From: Chlorops oryzae
Lineage: Eukaryota > Arthropoda > Insecta > Diptera > Chloropidae
DNA: 64,000 nt
Assembly: GCA_020466095.1 (NCBI GenBank)
Contig: CM035806.1
Location: forward strand, 14,683,724 to 14,747,723
Reading direction: 5' to 3'
Shown: piece after piece, positions 21,817 to 32,406 of the stretch
Position numbering within the stretch: the first letter of the stretch is position 1
Layout of the letters: every line of letters begins with the position of its first letter
Translations under genes and position numbers: made by a program
The notes under the pieces: generated by a model
Seen by the model: the letters and a program-made list of their open reading frames with translations, nothing else
Told to the model about the DNA's origin: nothing
The model's database searches: none

Positions 21817-22519
21817 TAAGTGAAACCTCCCATATGCGGACACTGACGGTTAGCAAAATTTTGTCCGGATATGGGAGGTGTCCGCATATGAGAGGGGATA
21901 GTCAAAAATTGATAGAGAATAAGCATTAGTGTTGTGTAAATAAAACCATTTAAAGCTCAAAATCCAATATTGCGAAATCTCGATGCGAAACCGAGACGTC
22001 ACGCAAATATTTTGCGTGGCGCATTTCAATTTTCAATTAGAGTTCTACGTTACGCAGTTGATACCTTAATTTCACTTCTAGTAATGCAATATTAGAACCA
22101 AATACCAATCTATACCTTACTTGTGGTATATTAATACTTTAGAATGAGTAAAATCGCACCGCTAAAATTTAAGAAATTTAGGAACCTACATCATTATTTG
22201 AAAACAACCTCACAACGAGAAATATTCAATTTTCGAAATTTCCCTGTATCGAGCTTTCGCAATGCGAAACATTGGAGCCTAAGCTATATGATTGAATGTA
22301 TCGCAATATTGGATTTTGAGCTAAATACAGTTACATATAAAGTAATCAGTACAAAGTAATCAGTAATTTAGAATTTAACTATTTACGAAGGTTTTTAGAT
22401 TTATTGTCATTTTAGTGTCCGTATATAAGAGGTGATATAGACCAAAAATTTGAAAAATTCCTCTCCGTTTTAAAGAGTGTCCGCATTTGGGAGTGTCCGT
22501 AGAGTGGAGGTTTCACATA
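21817..22519. mobile_element. pogo/Tigger-like MITE, 699 bp, TA target
   Basis: Inside flanking TA dinucleotides (21817-21818 and 22518-22519) the ends read AGTGAAACCTCCCATATGCG and, from the right, TGTGAAACCTCCACTCTACG, each running into a GGACAC box. Further GTCCGCAT boxes lie at 21880, 22478 and 22495. The GTGAAACCTC...GGACA pattern is typical of pogo/Tigger ends, from memory of the family. Another element is inserted in its middle. No transposase frame remains. Confidence 0.75.
21954..22322. mobile_element. Nested element with perfect 22-bp inverted ends
   Basis: Positions 21954-21975 and 22301-22322 are exact reverse complements (they begin AGCTCAAAATCCAATATTGC). The 325 bp between them carry TGCGAAA words in both directions. 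No target duplication longer than AA is visible. It lies wholly inside the pogo-like MITE and is therefore the younger insertion. Confidence 0.75.
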
Positions 22520-22617
22520 AAAAAAAAAATTTTTTTTAATTAAAATTTTTTTTTTTAAATTACTTAATATGTTTTTTAATTCTTTATTTTATGTTAACTT
22601 TTACTTTTTATGTTAGT

Positions 22618-22697
22618 TTAACCCATTTTGAAACGATAACAACAAATAGCTACTGATTTTGTTCGAAAACTGGAACATCCAGTCAGAAATGGGTTAA
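22618..22697. mobile_element. Tiny piggyBac-like element, 80 bp
   Basis: TTAA-CCCATTTTGA at the left is answered by TCAGAAATGGG-TTAA at the right. The TTAA target and inverted CCC ends fit the piggyBac type. The interior is only about 50 bp. Confidence 0.6.
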
Positions 22698-23913
22698 TTT
22701 TTTTATTTTTTATTTCTTGTTTTTTTTTTTAATTTTTTTTAAATAAGTATTTTTTTTCAACAGTTTTTATATTTATTTAAAAAAATTTATATTTTCTTCC
22801 ATGATATATTTTTATGCGAACGTTATGATTAGAATTTGTATAATTAGTATGTAAAGGTCACAAAAATGAAGTTTGATCTAAGTGCTTCTCTTAAAGCCAG
22901 GAACAACATTAAAATCTTCACTGAATTCTTAACAGGAGATTTTAGATTTAATTATGACCCGAAGAAGATGGAGGTAGTCAGTGAAACTCTCTGTAGGATT
23001 TGTGAGTTAGAAAAAAAAAACGGTTAGACTCACTTCTTTGGGGGGAAGGGGGCTGCGATATTGAGTCCTCAAGCTACCAATCACTTGAATACTTAAGATT
23101 CATATGTGTCTGAAGCTAGTCTACCCAGTCTTCTTTGGATGCAGCCTAAGAAATTTGAATTAAAAGAAGGCAATACTTTCACTAAATTGAAATTGATTTT
23201 TTTTGAAAACATTTCCGATGCCAATGGAATCGCCATCCTCTTCTCCTCTCGATTTGGCTTATCTAAGCCCGATAAAAAACAAAAAAAAAAGAAAGAAAAT
23301 TAAGTGTTAAAACACACATACTCAATATAACAGCAATGACAATCACTATCTAACGATGCGCTAATGATGAAAGTCACACTAACAAATGCATTAAGAAGGA
23401 AATAAAAGAAATATAAATAAATTAAAAGTAAAAAAAAAAAAAAATTCAGAAAAATTAAAATAAAGCCAAGTCCTCCGAAGTCTATGTGATGCAAATGCGC
23501 AAGGCTGTCTGGCTGTGTGTCGTCTGTCTTTAGTGAAAATTGATTAATCGCAGCCGTTTGGCATTTCTTTTCCTTTTGTTTTGTTTTTTTTTTCTCTTTA
23601 TATTTTTTTTTTTTTTTTTTTTTTGCTTTTCGATTTTCTTGAAGTTAAACTCGAAGCCGTAATCATTTTGTAGCTTTGTCAAGTTTAACTCTCTCGTCTA
23701 GTGTCTCGTCTGGTGTTTTGTAGTTGTTAAATTGTTTTTTTTTTCATTTTCATTCTCCTCTTCCGTCGAACTAGTGTGTCAAGCGATTAATCACACCGAT
23801 AAGAACTGAATGTAGCTGTTGCTGTTGTTGTTGTTGTTGCTCTTGCTGTTGCTGTCCTATCGAGTGTTACAAGTGCCCACCGAAAATATTTTTAAGTGGC
23901 AGACAGGCATAGC

Positions 23914-23957
23914 CGATAGATCGATCGCTGGATCGATCGATAGATAGATCGATCGTT
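23914..23957 (+). repeat. (GATC/GATA)n microsatellite
   Basis: GATC and GATA units repeat irregularly with a 4-bp period. Confidence 0.8.
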
Positions 23958-24370
23958 CGTTTATTGGTTGGTCGAAAATGTTTTTTTTTTGCTTTTTTGA
24001 TTTCTTTTTTGAAGAAAACCAAGCCGGCGTGTTTCTTTGACAATTTGACACTTGCCGGAATTTGGGTTAAAAGTGCATTTCAAGTCTTGCTGCTGGTGAT
24101 TGTGTTGCTGGTGTTGATGGTGCTGTTACAGCAAGTGCAAAGAAAGCAAAATTCGACTTCCTCAAACGTCGTCGCAAAAATTCGTGTTTAGATCATTTGA
24201 ATAAAAAAACAACGAAACATAAATGCTTTAAATAAATTTTAATAAAATCAAAACAAAACGCCGTAATTGTTTTAAAATTGATATCAGTCTTTGTTTTTTG
24301 TTTTATTTATTTTATTTTTTTTTTGTTGAAGTTTTTGATTACTTTTTAACGACTTTTATGATTTCATGAG

Positions 24371-24401
<31 letters not shown>

Positions 24402-24406
24402 GCAGC
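24371..24406 (+). repeat. (CAA)n microsatellite
   Basis: About ten ACA units followed by two CAG units. Confidence 0.9.
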
Positions 24407-25100
24407 AATCCACGAAGATTTGCAATCCGCTCTTTAACCAGATGATGCTCTAATTCTCGCTACACTTAATCGCCTAATTTCGTATTAAGAGCTTCCCAGC
24501 TTGCTCTGATCTTAATGACTTAACGGTAGTCAATAGCAAAAAAACAAAAAAAAAAAAAAATTAAATGAAATTAATTGCTTACGTCTCCAACTTTTTCTAT
24601 TCGAAATGAAAAGAAATGATTTGCAAATCGTGCGCAAGTGATTTCGCAGCCCCCAAAGAACGACACCACGGAAGTCGAAAGCTCAGCCAAGTGCGCCCGA
24701 CGAAAAAAAAAAAAATTATAAAATAAAAGACTTAATTTTAAGCGTGCGTGGCCCAAACAATATTGGCATTCATATACTCGTGTATACACTGTGTCTAACG
24801 GCCGGCCATGCGGCCTAACAATGACGTTGTGTGATGGGGGGATCAACTCAGAAATGACCAAGTAGCCAGCCATGTAGCAAGCTATAGAGAAAGATTCGAG
24901 TGTCCATGCATACTCCAAGAAATAAGGAATCGTTTGTGTATATTTTTTGTTGTTGTGGCCTTAATCATTTCCTCTTTCTGAAAGCATTTTTTTTTTTTTT
25001 CGTAACTGCTTGTTAAGTAGAATCGTATGCGAACATGATAAGCTCTGACCGACCAAGCCAAGTGCGAAACGCAAAGCGGTCAAAAGCTGTATGCCAAAGG

Positions 25101-25170
25101 ATAGAGATATAGAGAGAGAGAGAGAGAGTGAGTGAGAGAGTGAGTGAGAGAGTGAGTGAGAGAGTGAGAG
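25101..25170 (+). repeat. (GA)n and GTGAGTGAGAGA repeat
   Basis: A short GA run passes into about four 12-bp units of GTGAGTGAGAGA. Confidence 0.85.
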
Positions 25171-26286
25171 GGGTAAAGGAAAAAGGAGAGAGCTTGCGAG
25201 AAAGGACTTGTTGGAAAATTTATGAAAATGGATCACTGACGAAGAACTTTTGAACTTTTTACTTTGGTTTTTGTCAAGCGACAGTGTTTCCATTCGTCGC
25301 AAGGGAAATAAAAGTTTGTTCACGGCTCCACTGAATGTGAATTTTAGATCCACATACAAGCTCTATCGTGTTTAGGTTTCTCCATAAAATCAAATAAGAA
25401 GCTCGCTCGAGGATAGGGAAAAAACCTAGATCTGCTGGAGCATTATGGGCCTCAAGTTCGAATTCATATATGGTGAGCATAGTGAGGCCCCTGCGTTTGA
25501 GACTTTTATTTTTAGTTTTTATTTTTTTTTGGACTGTGTTATCAATGACTTAAATCTGTAGCATTCGATTTCGATGGGACTGGCTGGCTTGAAGATAAAA
25601 TTGTCCGTAAGTTTTCTGCTGGCAATAGAATTTTCTACGAAATAAATTCTTTCCAATTGGGCTCTTTCCGTTGTTATTGCTGCTGTTGTTCTTTTTTTCT
25701 TTTTAAACATTATCGCTCAACACTTCTTTGTGTACGTGGCTATGCTTGTTAGAAGTGACCGATATTGCCCAAGCCCATGTTAACTCGCCAAACAAGCAAA
25801 TAATCAACGAGAAAAGGTTAAAACCTTTAAAGCCATACAAAAAATTAGCTTCATGTGATTGAAATTTCTTATTTATTTGCTTTTTGCCTTTCCATTCATC
25901 GTCTTCTTTTTTTTGCATTCTTGTTTCCTTTCTTAACTTTATTTACTGTGCTGCTAATTTACTCACTTCTTGTTAGAAGGTTTTTTTTTTTTTTTTTGCT
26001 TACCAACTTTGTGTGCGGCTCAGAGACATTGCGTGACTTGATCATTTTGGTTTGATATTATTTTCTTACATTAAAAAATAATTACTGTATTTTTTCGTTA
26101 AAGTTTTCTTTTTTGTTTTCTTTGAACAAACAAATTCATGGAAAATTGCTATATTTTCTAAACTTAATGAATAAATTATTGCAAAGGGTTTTATATATGT
26201 GAAAACTAGAGCAGCTGAGTTATGTTAAAAAAACGTTATGTTAATTTATGTAGTTTTATAAAATTAAAGTGATATTAACGATATTG

Positions 26287-26859
26287 AACGAGAGAGAAAG
26301 AGGACGAGAGGGAGAGAGAGGACAAGATATAGGACGAGAGGGAGAGAGAGGACAAGATATAGGACGAGAGGGAGAGAGAGGACAAGATATAGGACGAGAG
26401 GGAGAGAGAGGACAAGATATAGGACGAGAAGGAGAGAGAGGACAAAATATAGGACGAGAGGGAGAGAGAGGACAAGAGGGAGAGAGAGGACAAGAGAGAG
26501 AGAGGACAAGAGAGAGAGAGAGGACAAGAGAGAGAGAGAGAGGACAAGAGATAGAGAGAGGACAAGAGAGAGAGAGAGAGGACAAGAGAGAGAGAGAGGA
26601 CAAGAGAGAGAGAGAGGACGAGAGAGAGAGAGGACGAGAGAGAGAGAGAGGACAAGAGAGAGAGAGAGGACAAGAGAGAGAGAGAGGACAAGAGATAGAG
26701 AGAGGACAAGAGAGAGAGAGAGAGGACAAGAGAGAGAGAGAGAGGACAAGAGAGAGAGAGAGGACAAGAGAGAGAGAGAGGACGAGAGAGAGAGAGGACG
26801 AGAGAGAGAGAGGACAAGAGAGAGAGAGGACAAGAGAGCGAGGACAAGAGAGAGAGGAC

Positions 26860-26895
<36 letters not shown>

Positions 26896-27236
26896 GACAG
26901 AGAGAGAGAGAGACAGAGAGAGACAGAGAGAGACAGAGAGAGAGAGAGAGAGGACGACAGAGAGAGAGAGAGAAGACGACAGAGAGAGAGCGAGAGAGAG
27001 GACGACAGAGAGAGAGTGAGATAGAGAGGACGACAGAGAGAGGACGAGAGAGAACAAGAGAAAAGAAGAGAGGGCATTGGATAAGCCAGAGAAAGTTCGA
27101 AATTGATGGAGGGAAGAGAAGAGAGGAAGACTGAAAGAGCTAAAGTTAGAGATAACGAGCAACAGAGAGGGAGTGTGAGAAGGAGTAAGAGAAGGAGAGG
27201 GAGTGGGAGAGCGAGAGCGAGAGGGAGAGAAAAAGC
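26287..27236 (+). repeat. Polypurine (GA)n tract, about 950 bp, with 30-bp minisatellite
   Basis: At the left (26301-26476) a 30-bp unit made of AGGACGAGAG, GGAGAGAGAG and GACAAGATAT repeats five times plus a partial copy. To the right it decays to 12-20 bp units of (GA)n plus GGACAAGA or GGACGAGA. Beyond 27070 the purine bias weakens. The open frames through it on both strands are low-complexity artefacts. Confidence 0.9.
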
Positions 27237-28379
27237 CAGTAAAAATTTTTCTAACGTTTCGTTTCATAAATTTACCGATGCTATCATTGAAATTGTTGCC
27301 AAATTTAAGAGCGGATTAACACAATTTTTCGGACGCTGCTCAATTTGAGTGTTCAATTTCGCTTCACGTTTTAACGTTACTGCAAACGGTTTAAACTTTC
27401 GGTTTCTTCAAGTTCAAAATATTGAATAACAAAGCACGATGTTTAAGCGAGAAAAAAAAGAATAATAAAACAGAAACCGAAATAAGTAAATTTAATCGCT
27501 TTTGCACTTAAGGCTTTAATGAGAAAATCGTGATTGCCGCTCCATTGGCATTTGTAATTAAATTTCGATTTCTATCGAATCATATTTCACCCGAAGATAT
27601 ATATATTAATATATTCATATATATATATAAGTATATATATACAAAACAAAAATAAATAGGTATATGTATATAGGTACTTATTTTTGTTGGTTGTTGTTTT
27701 ATTTCCTAAACGACCAGTGCAACTCGAAACTACCCAACCATCGCGGATTGTAAATTTTAATTACAAACACAAAGCAAAGAATTAAAAAAATAAAATAAAA
27801 CGAAACCGAAAATGAAAATACAATAAAAGTAATTTGCCAAAAATAGCGTGATTTAATATCGTAGCCAAAAATCATTGAAGATTGTTCAGAAGTAGTGAGA
27901 AAATAGAAAGAAAATCATTTAAACCGGATTGAAGCTGAAGCCTTCAAAATGATATTCACTTCAATGGCCAGAAGCGTGAAATAAACGGCTCGTTTCCACT
28001 TGTACTTGTTAAAGCCAGCAATATATAGACGACCAGTTGTGGTAGTTTTTTTTTTGTTTGGAAATAAATTCCTTGAAAGTCTCGAGTTAAGACCTAAATT
28101 CTCTCAAATTTCGGTTTGAAATCTTCGAAAAAGAAAAACTTTTTACCCTTAGCCATTTTTAATTATTCGATTTCACTAGGCAAATCGAACAACTGGTCCA
28201 AAATGGGTTAACAAAACTTATTACGAACTTTTGTTTAATATGCAGAAAATATAACAGAATATATTCTCCCAGACGTTCAGTTTTATAGACCCCTTCCTAA
28301 CAAAAAAAAAAAAAAAAAATAAAAAATAAAAAATGAAAAAAATAATAAACAAAACAGAAAATAATGTACCCGGGTACCT
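27237..28379. other. No gene seen; AT-rich DNA
   Basis: This is AT-rich sequence with an AT-alternating stretch at about 27597-27680 and an A run at 28301-28319. I see no gene or element ends. Confidence 0.5.
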
Positions 28380-28650
28380 TGCGAGCGACTAGGTAGGTAG
28401 GTAGGTTGAAGTGGCTGCAACTTAGGCCGTTTATCGACCCATTGTGATACCAAGGAGGTTTTCTTGTGTTTGTGTGAGTGCATGTCTTTTTATGTAGTGT
28501 GCCCCCCTAACATGCGATTTTTTGAAAAACCAGTGCTAGGCTTGGAACATTACACTCCATTTCGCCTGTGCCGGGAATCGAACCTCGGACCCTGGGATCA
28601 AGAGTATAGCACGCACCCCTACGCTATCCCAGAGCCACTGCGAGCGACTA
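28380..28650 (-). mobile_element. tRNA-derived SINE with perfect 12-bp TSD
   Basis: Body 28392-28638, read on the - strand. A perfect 12-bp direct repeat, TGCGAGCGACTA, flanks it (28380-28391 and 28639-28650). From the right, the - strand starts with a tRNA-like head holding an A-box-like GATAGCGTAGGGG and, about 32 bases on, an exact B box GGTTCGATTCC (complement near 28568-28578). A body without tRNA likeness follows, and the 3' end is a short (ACCT)n tail. Together these are the marks of a SINE transcribed by RNA polymerase III and inserted by a LINE partner. The partner cannot be named from this sequence. Confidence 0.85.
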
Positions 28651-28689
28651 ACCCTTTAACAATAAATGTTTTAGGCGCCTTAGAACAGC

Positions 28690-28853
28690 TTAACCCTCTA
28701 ATACCACAATTTTGATTTTCACTGAAAAGTTCAGATGAGACTAATTTCGGGAAGAAAAACATGAATCTGAAATTATTAAGATTTTGTTTTTTTTTTTGAT
28801 AATTTGTTCAAAATCAGTCCGTCTAGAGACGGAGCCAGGAATTAGAGGGTTAA
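28690..28853. mobile_element. piggyBac-like MITE, 164 bp
   Basis: TTAA-CCCTCTAATACC on the left and GGAATTAGAGGG-TTAA on the right form an 11-of-12 inverted repeat with TTAA at both edges. A short palindrome, CCGTCTAGAGACGG, lies near the right end. Confidence 0.75.
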
Positions 28854-28962
28854 AAATCCGGCAGACCATCGAATTCGAACATAAACTCTACTCAACATCT
28901 CGAACTATGATTTTGCACTACGTATGTTATAATTGCAACTGAATTATAAAGATTTTTTTTCT

Positions 28963-29211
28963 TTAACCCTTTCGCGCCTACTGAGACAGTTCGTCCCACT
29001 CAGTTAAAACTTGATGTTTTCTATTGGGACATACATATGTTCCCATATAAAACAGTTATTGGGATTATATATCCCAGGATAACCGAAGGACATTCGAAGT
29101 TTTCGAGTATGGGGAACATGTTTTTTTTTTTGCTCCTTTATCCATTTCTCCATTCAGTTTTTCAAAAAAATGCCTGTGTTTTGAGAAAAAACTCCGGCGC
29201 GAAAGGGTTAA
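28963..29211. mobile_element. piggyBac-like MITE, 249 bp
   Basis: The ends are TTAA-CCCTTTCGCGCC and its exact complement GGCGCGAAAGGG-TTAA, a perfect 12-bp inverted repeat with TTAA targets. Near-palindromic GGGACATACATATGTTCCC lies inside at about 29026-29044. Confidence 0.8.
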
Positions 29212-31568
29212 ATCGATTTTTGTTTTTCCTGATTTCGGAAATCCTTGACCGAACGGTTGCTGCTTTATGATTTTTTGATTTCAGTTGTCAAATTGAACTT
29301 CGAACACGTTTTGCGTATCAAATATTTGCCGTTATATTCAAAAGGAATGCAATTAAATTTCGATTCCTCTCGTTAAATTTTATTGAGTTGAAGTTTTTTA
29401 TTCTCCTTTTTTTTTTGCCATTTATGATGCGAATAGTTTTTATGGCTATGAAAATCAAAAATTGATATGAGAGAGGGAGGAAGACAGAGAGGGAGAGAGC
29501 AAAAAGTTTGAGAAATAAAACGAGAATAAACGAAATGCGAAATTTATGTGCGCAAAATTTTGTTTTTGGCTCGCAATGAAATGAACTTTTTCTCCAAAAG
29601 TAGCTGAAACTCAAAACCAAAAAAAAAAAAAAAAATACAAAGAATTCATATGCATTAAAATGAGCCGTTTTAAAACGGTTCAACCCTTTTGGCCAAATCA
29701 TTTTTGTTTTTATTCCAAAATTTAAATCCTTCAGTTAAAGAAGAATGAAAGAGGCTTAGTCACAGGTACTTGGCAGATTAAATAAACACCCCAAAATATT
29801 AGTACTAAATCGCGTGGATCATAGTGAAGTCAAATTGGAAGACTAGAAGTACTAGACTTTGAGGAGTCGAAATAGAATCTAATTATCGTGCCTTTAAATT
29901 GATAAATTGTAGACTTACTGGGACTTTTCCATTTTAGCTATATGACGTGACGTGACATTCGAACGAAAAAAAAAAAATTTATTTCTAAATGAAGAATTAG
30001 CAAATATTGATAGAAAAAGTTGATTTTAAATTTGCATACTAATAAAGTAGCACTATGTTCATAAAAAAATTAAACTAATAGACATAATGGATTTTGATAT
30101 TGAAGCTATCAAATAAGATGTACTCACGTTTCGTTACAAAAAAGTGGTTGGATGTTTTTGACTTAAATGTACAAGATTCAATAAAAACTTGCTAAATTTC
30201 GCAAAACAATTTTTCGTATTAAACATATTTAGCAATAAGATTGGAAACATATAAGAGTTCTATTTTCCAATTTTTAAAATTGTAAAATCGTTTGTCGTTG
30301 TTTTTTATTGGCCTTAAATTACCTGGCGTTACTTTATACCTGGCGTTACGTTACTAAAATTTCAAAAGGGTTTTAGTAATGAAAATAGTCTTTTATTTTA
30401 ACCTTTTTTCCTTTTAATTCAAAAATTCTTTTATTATAAATAGAAGGGCCAATAATAAATTTTATCAAAAATTCAAATATTTAATTGAAGCTTGCGTAAT
30501 TAGAAGATAATTATCAACTTATATCGTTAAAGAATTTTTGTTGTTGTTGTTTTGGTTGATTCTTCTAAATGGAATTATTAAGGACGATAACTTCCATTGA
30601 TCAGGTTACTAAAATGGCCCAAATTTCATAGATAAAGCACTTTTAAAGGTAATTTAAGAAATACAAATTACAACAAAATAAGCCTTTACCTATGTTTTAC
30701 AGAAATGAGTGGCTGACTATAACACCAATCATCTTAAATAGTGGAATTCAGATGTGTTACATGATAGTACATACCCAAAAATTGTTTTAAGGAACTGGGG
30801 CATTTTCATTTCCGGTAGACCTTTCTGTGGAAATGCCCATATGTGTTTAAAGATGTTCTTACTAGAGACCGTCTGTTCCTCTTGTATTGTTCTTAAGCTA
30901 GTTATAATATTTGGTCAATAAGATACATTTACTCCACAAAAAAAAAAAAAAAAAAATCCTTTTGAGCTTTCATGTTTGAAAAATTTCCAAAATCATTGTT
31001 GAAGCTCACAAAATCGTTGGATACTGTGAAAAAGATATCGGAGAACTTATAAAATTGCCACAAAAATCGTTCAAGACGATCACACTTGGCAGCTTGTTAC
31101 ACTCGGACACTTTTAATTAAAACTTCAGTATCAAAGGAATGTGATAATTGAGATTAACTTGAATACAAAGTTGGCTAAGCGGCAGGTTTATCGAAAATGT
31201 GGGAATAGAAATGATTACTTTCATTAATAACGAACATGCCAGTTGAAAGAGTTGGCGTTGCGGATGCTCCAATAAATTGAAATGTTTTTCAGATCAATAT
31301 GGAAATTCCTCAATTTCAATTATTGGAAAAAAAAAAAAAAAGTAATTAACGAAATATTCTAAGTTTTTCTATAGATTATAGGGAATGTTGCCAAAATTTA
31401 ACACATCAATGTTCGTCGTTATGGACATAGAACATCACTCAAATAAGCTATTTCTAATTGAAAATAAAAGATAACAACATATTGCAGCTCTGTCCTTAGT
31501 TGTTCGTGTATAAAGCACATTGGGAGGGAAAATTCTTAAAAATTGCTTAAAATCGTGACAATTTTCAT
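29212..31568. other. No gene seen; AT-rich DNA
   Basis: Long AT-rich stretch with A runs (30939-30957, 31327-31341). The pair CCTGGCGTTAC is repeated 19 bp apart near 30322 and 30341. No coding frame or element ends found. Confidence 0.5.
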
Positions 31569-32406
31569 TGGGTATATTGCGTTTGTGTGGTTGTGTGTAA
31601 CACCCAGAACCAGTCGATATAGACGATACAAAATATATATAGAAATGATCAGCGCCACCAGGAGATTCGATTTAGCCATGTCCATTCGTCTGTCTGTCCG
31701 TCTGTTTGTATACAGTTTTCTTATCGAAAGAGTTCAGCTATCTTGAAGAAATTTGGTATGCGTGCTAACGGGGACATGAGTTAGAACAAGTTCGAGAATG
31801 GACCCGATCGGACCATTTTTAGGGGTACCTCCAGTACTAGGGTCTGTTACGAAAATCACAAAAACTGCTCTAAAATCGAAGTTTTTCAACATATTTTGAT
31901 GAAATTCGATATTTGATCATATTTAAAGGCCAGTAATATTATTTCCGAAAATTGTAAAAGTGGGCGTGGCAGAAGGGCGGTTTTCGAAAATTGTCTCCTA
32001 CACCCGAAATTCAAATGGGACTTGAAATTTGGCAGTTATGCTTCCTTTGTAGCCATAAACATCCTCTCAAAAATTTTTTTTGATAGGTCCATTATTAAGG
32101 GTACCTCCAGTACTAGGGTCTGTCACAAAAAATTCAAAAATTGCCTAAAAATATGACTTTTTCGAAATATTTCAATGAAACTTAGAATTTGACCGTATAT
32201 TTAAGCCTCCGATTAGAATTGCAAAAAAATTGGAAAAGTGGGCGTGGCAAAGGGGGCAGTTTTCATAAAGAAATCTATCAAAAGTCGGTATATGGTGCCC
32301 CTTATGGCCTTTAACACCTCTTGATATTGAAAATTATTTAAAAATGTGTGTCTGTGTCGGGTATTCTATTGTCAGGCTCGTCTGACTATAACACCCTTAC
32401 TTGTTT
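31569..32406 (+). mobile_element. INE-1/DINE-1-like repeat, copy 1
   Basis: It starts GGGTATATTGCG (head clipped) and runs through ATGTCCATTCGTCTGTCTGT to ACACCCTTACTTGTTTT. A hairpin at the 3' end (GTCAGGCTCGTCTGAC) precedes the terminus. Two halves starting GGTACCTCCAGTACTAGG (near 31824 and 32100) are diverged direct repeats 276 bp apart, each ending in an AGTGGGCGTGGCA box. Other copies at 41.8 and 52.0 kb set the limits. The layout resembles INE-1/DINE-1 (Helitron-related) repeats of flies. It carries no protein. Confidence 0.75.

Larger units (their letters stand above)
22698..26286. other. No gene seen; AT-rich DNA with microsatellites
   Basis: Simple repeats: T runs at 23604-23624, (GTT)n at 23814-23853, (GATC/GATA)n at 23914-23957, (CAA)n at 24371-24406 and (GA)n/GTGAGTGAGAGA at 25101-25170. 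No exon-like frame is evident. Confidence 0.5.

Noticed and set aside
26275..27267. Open frames of 189-330 codons on both strands
   Set aside because: They are readings of the (GA)n/minisatellite tract, with Arg-Glu or Ser-Leu repeats only.
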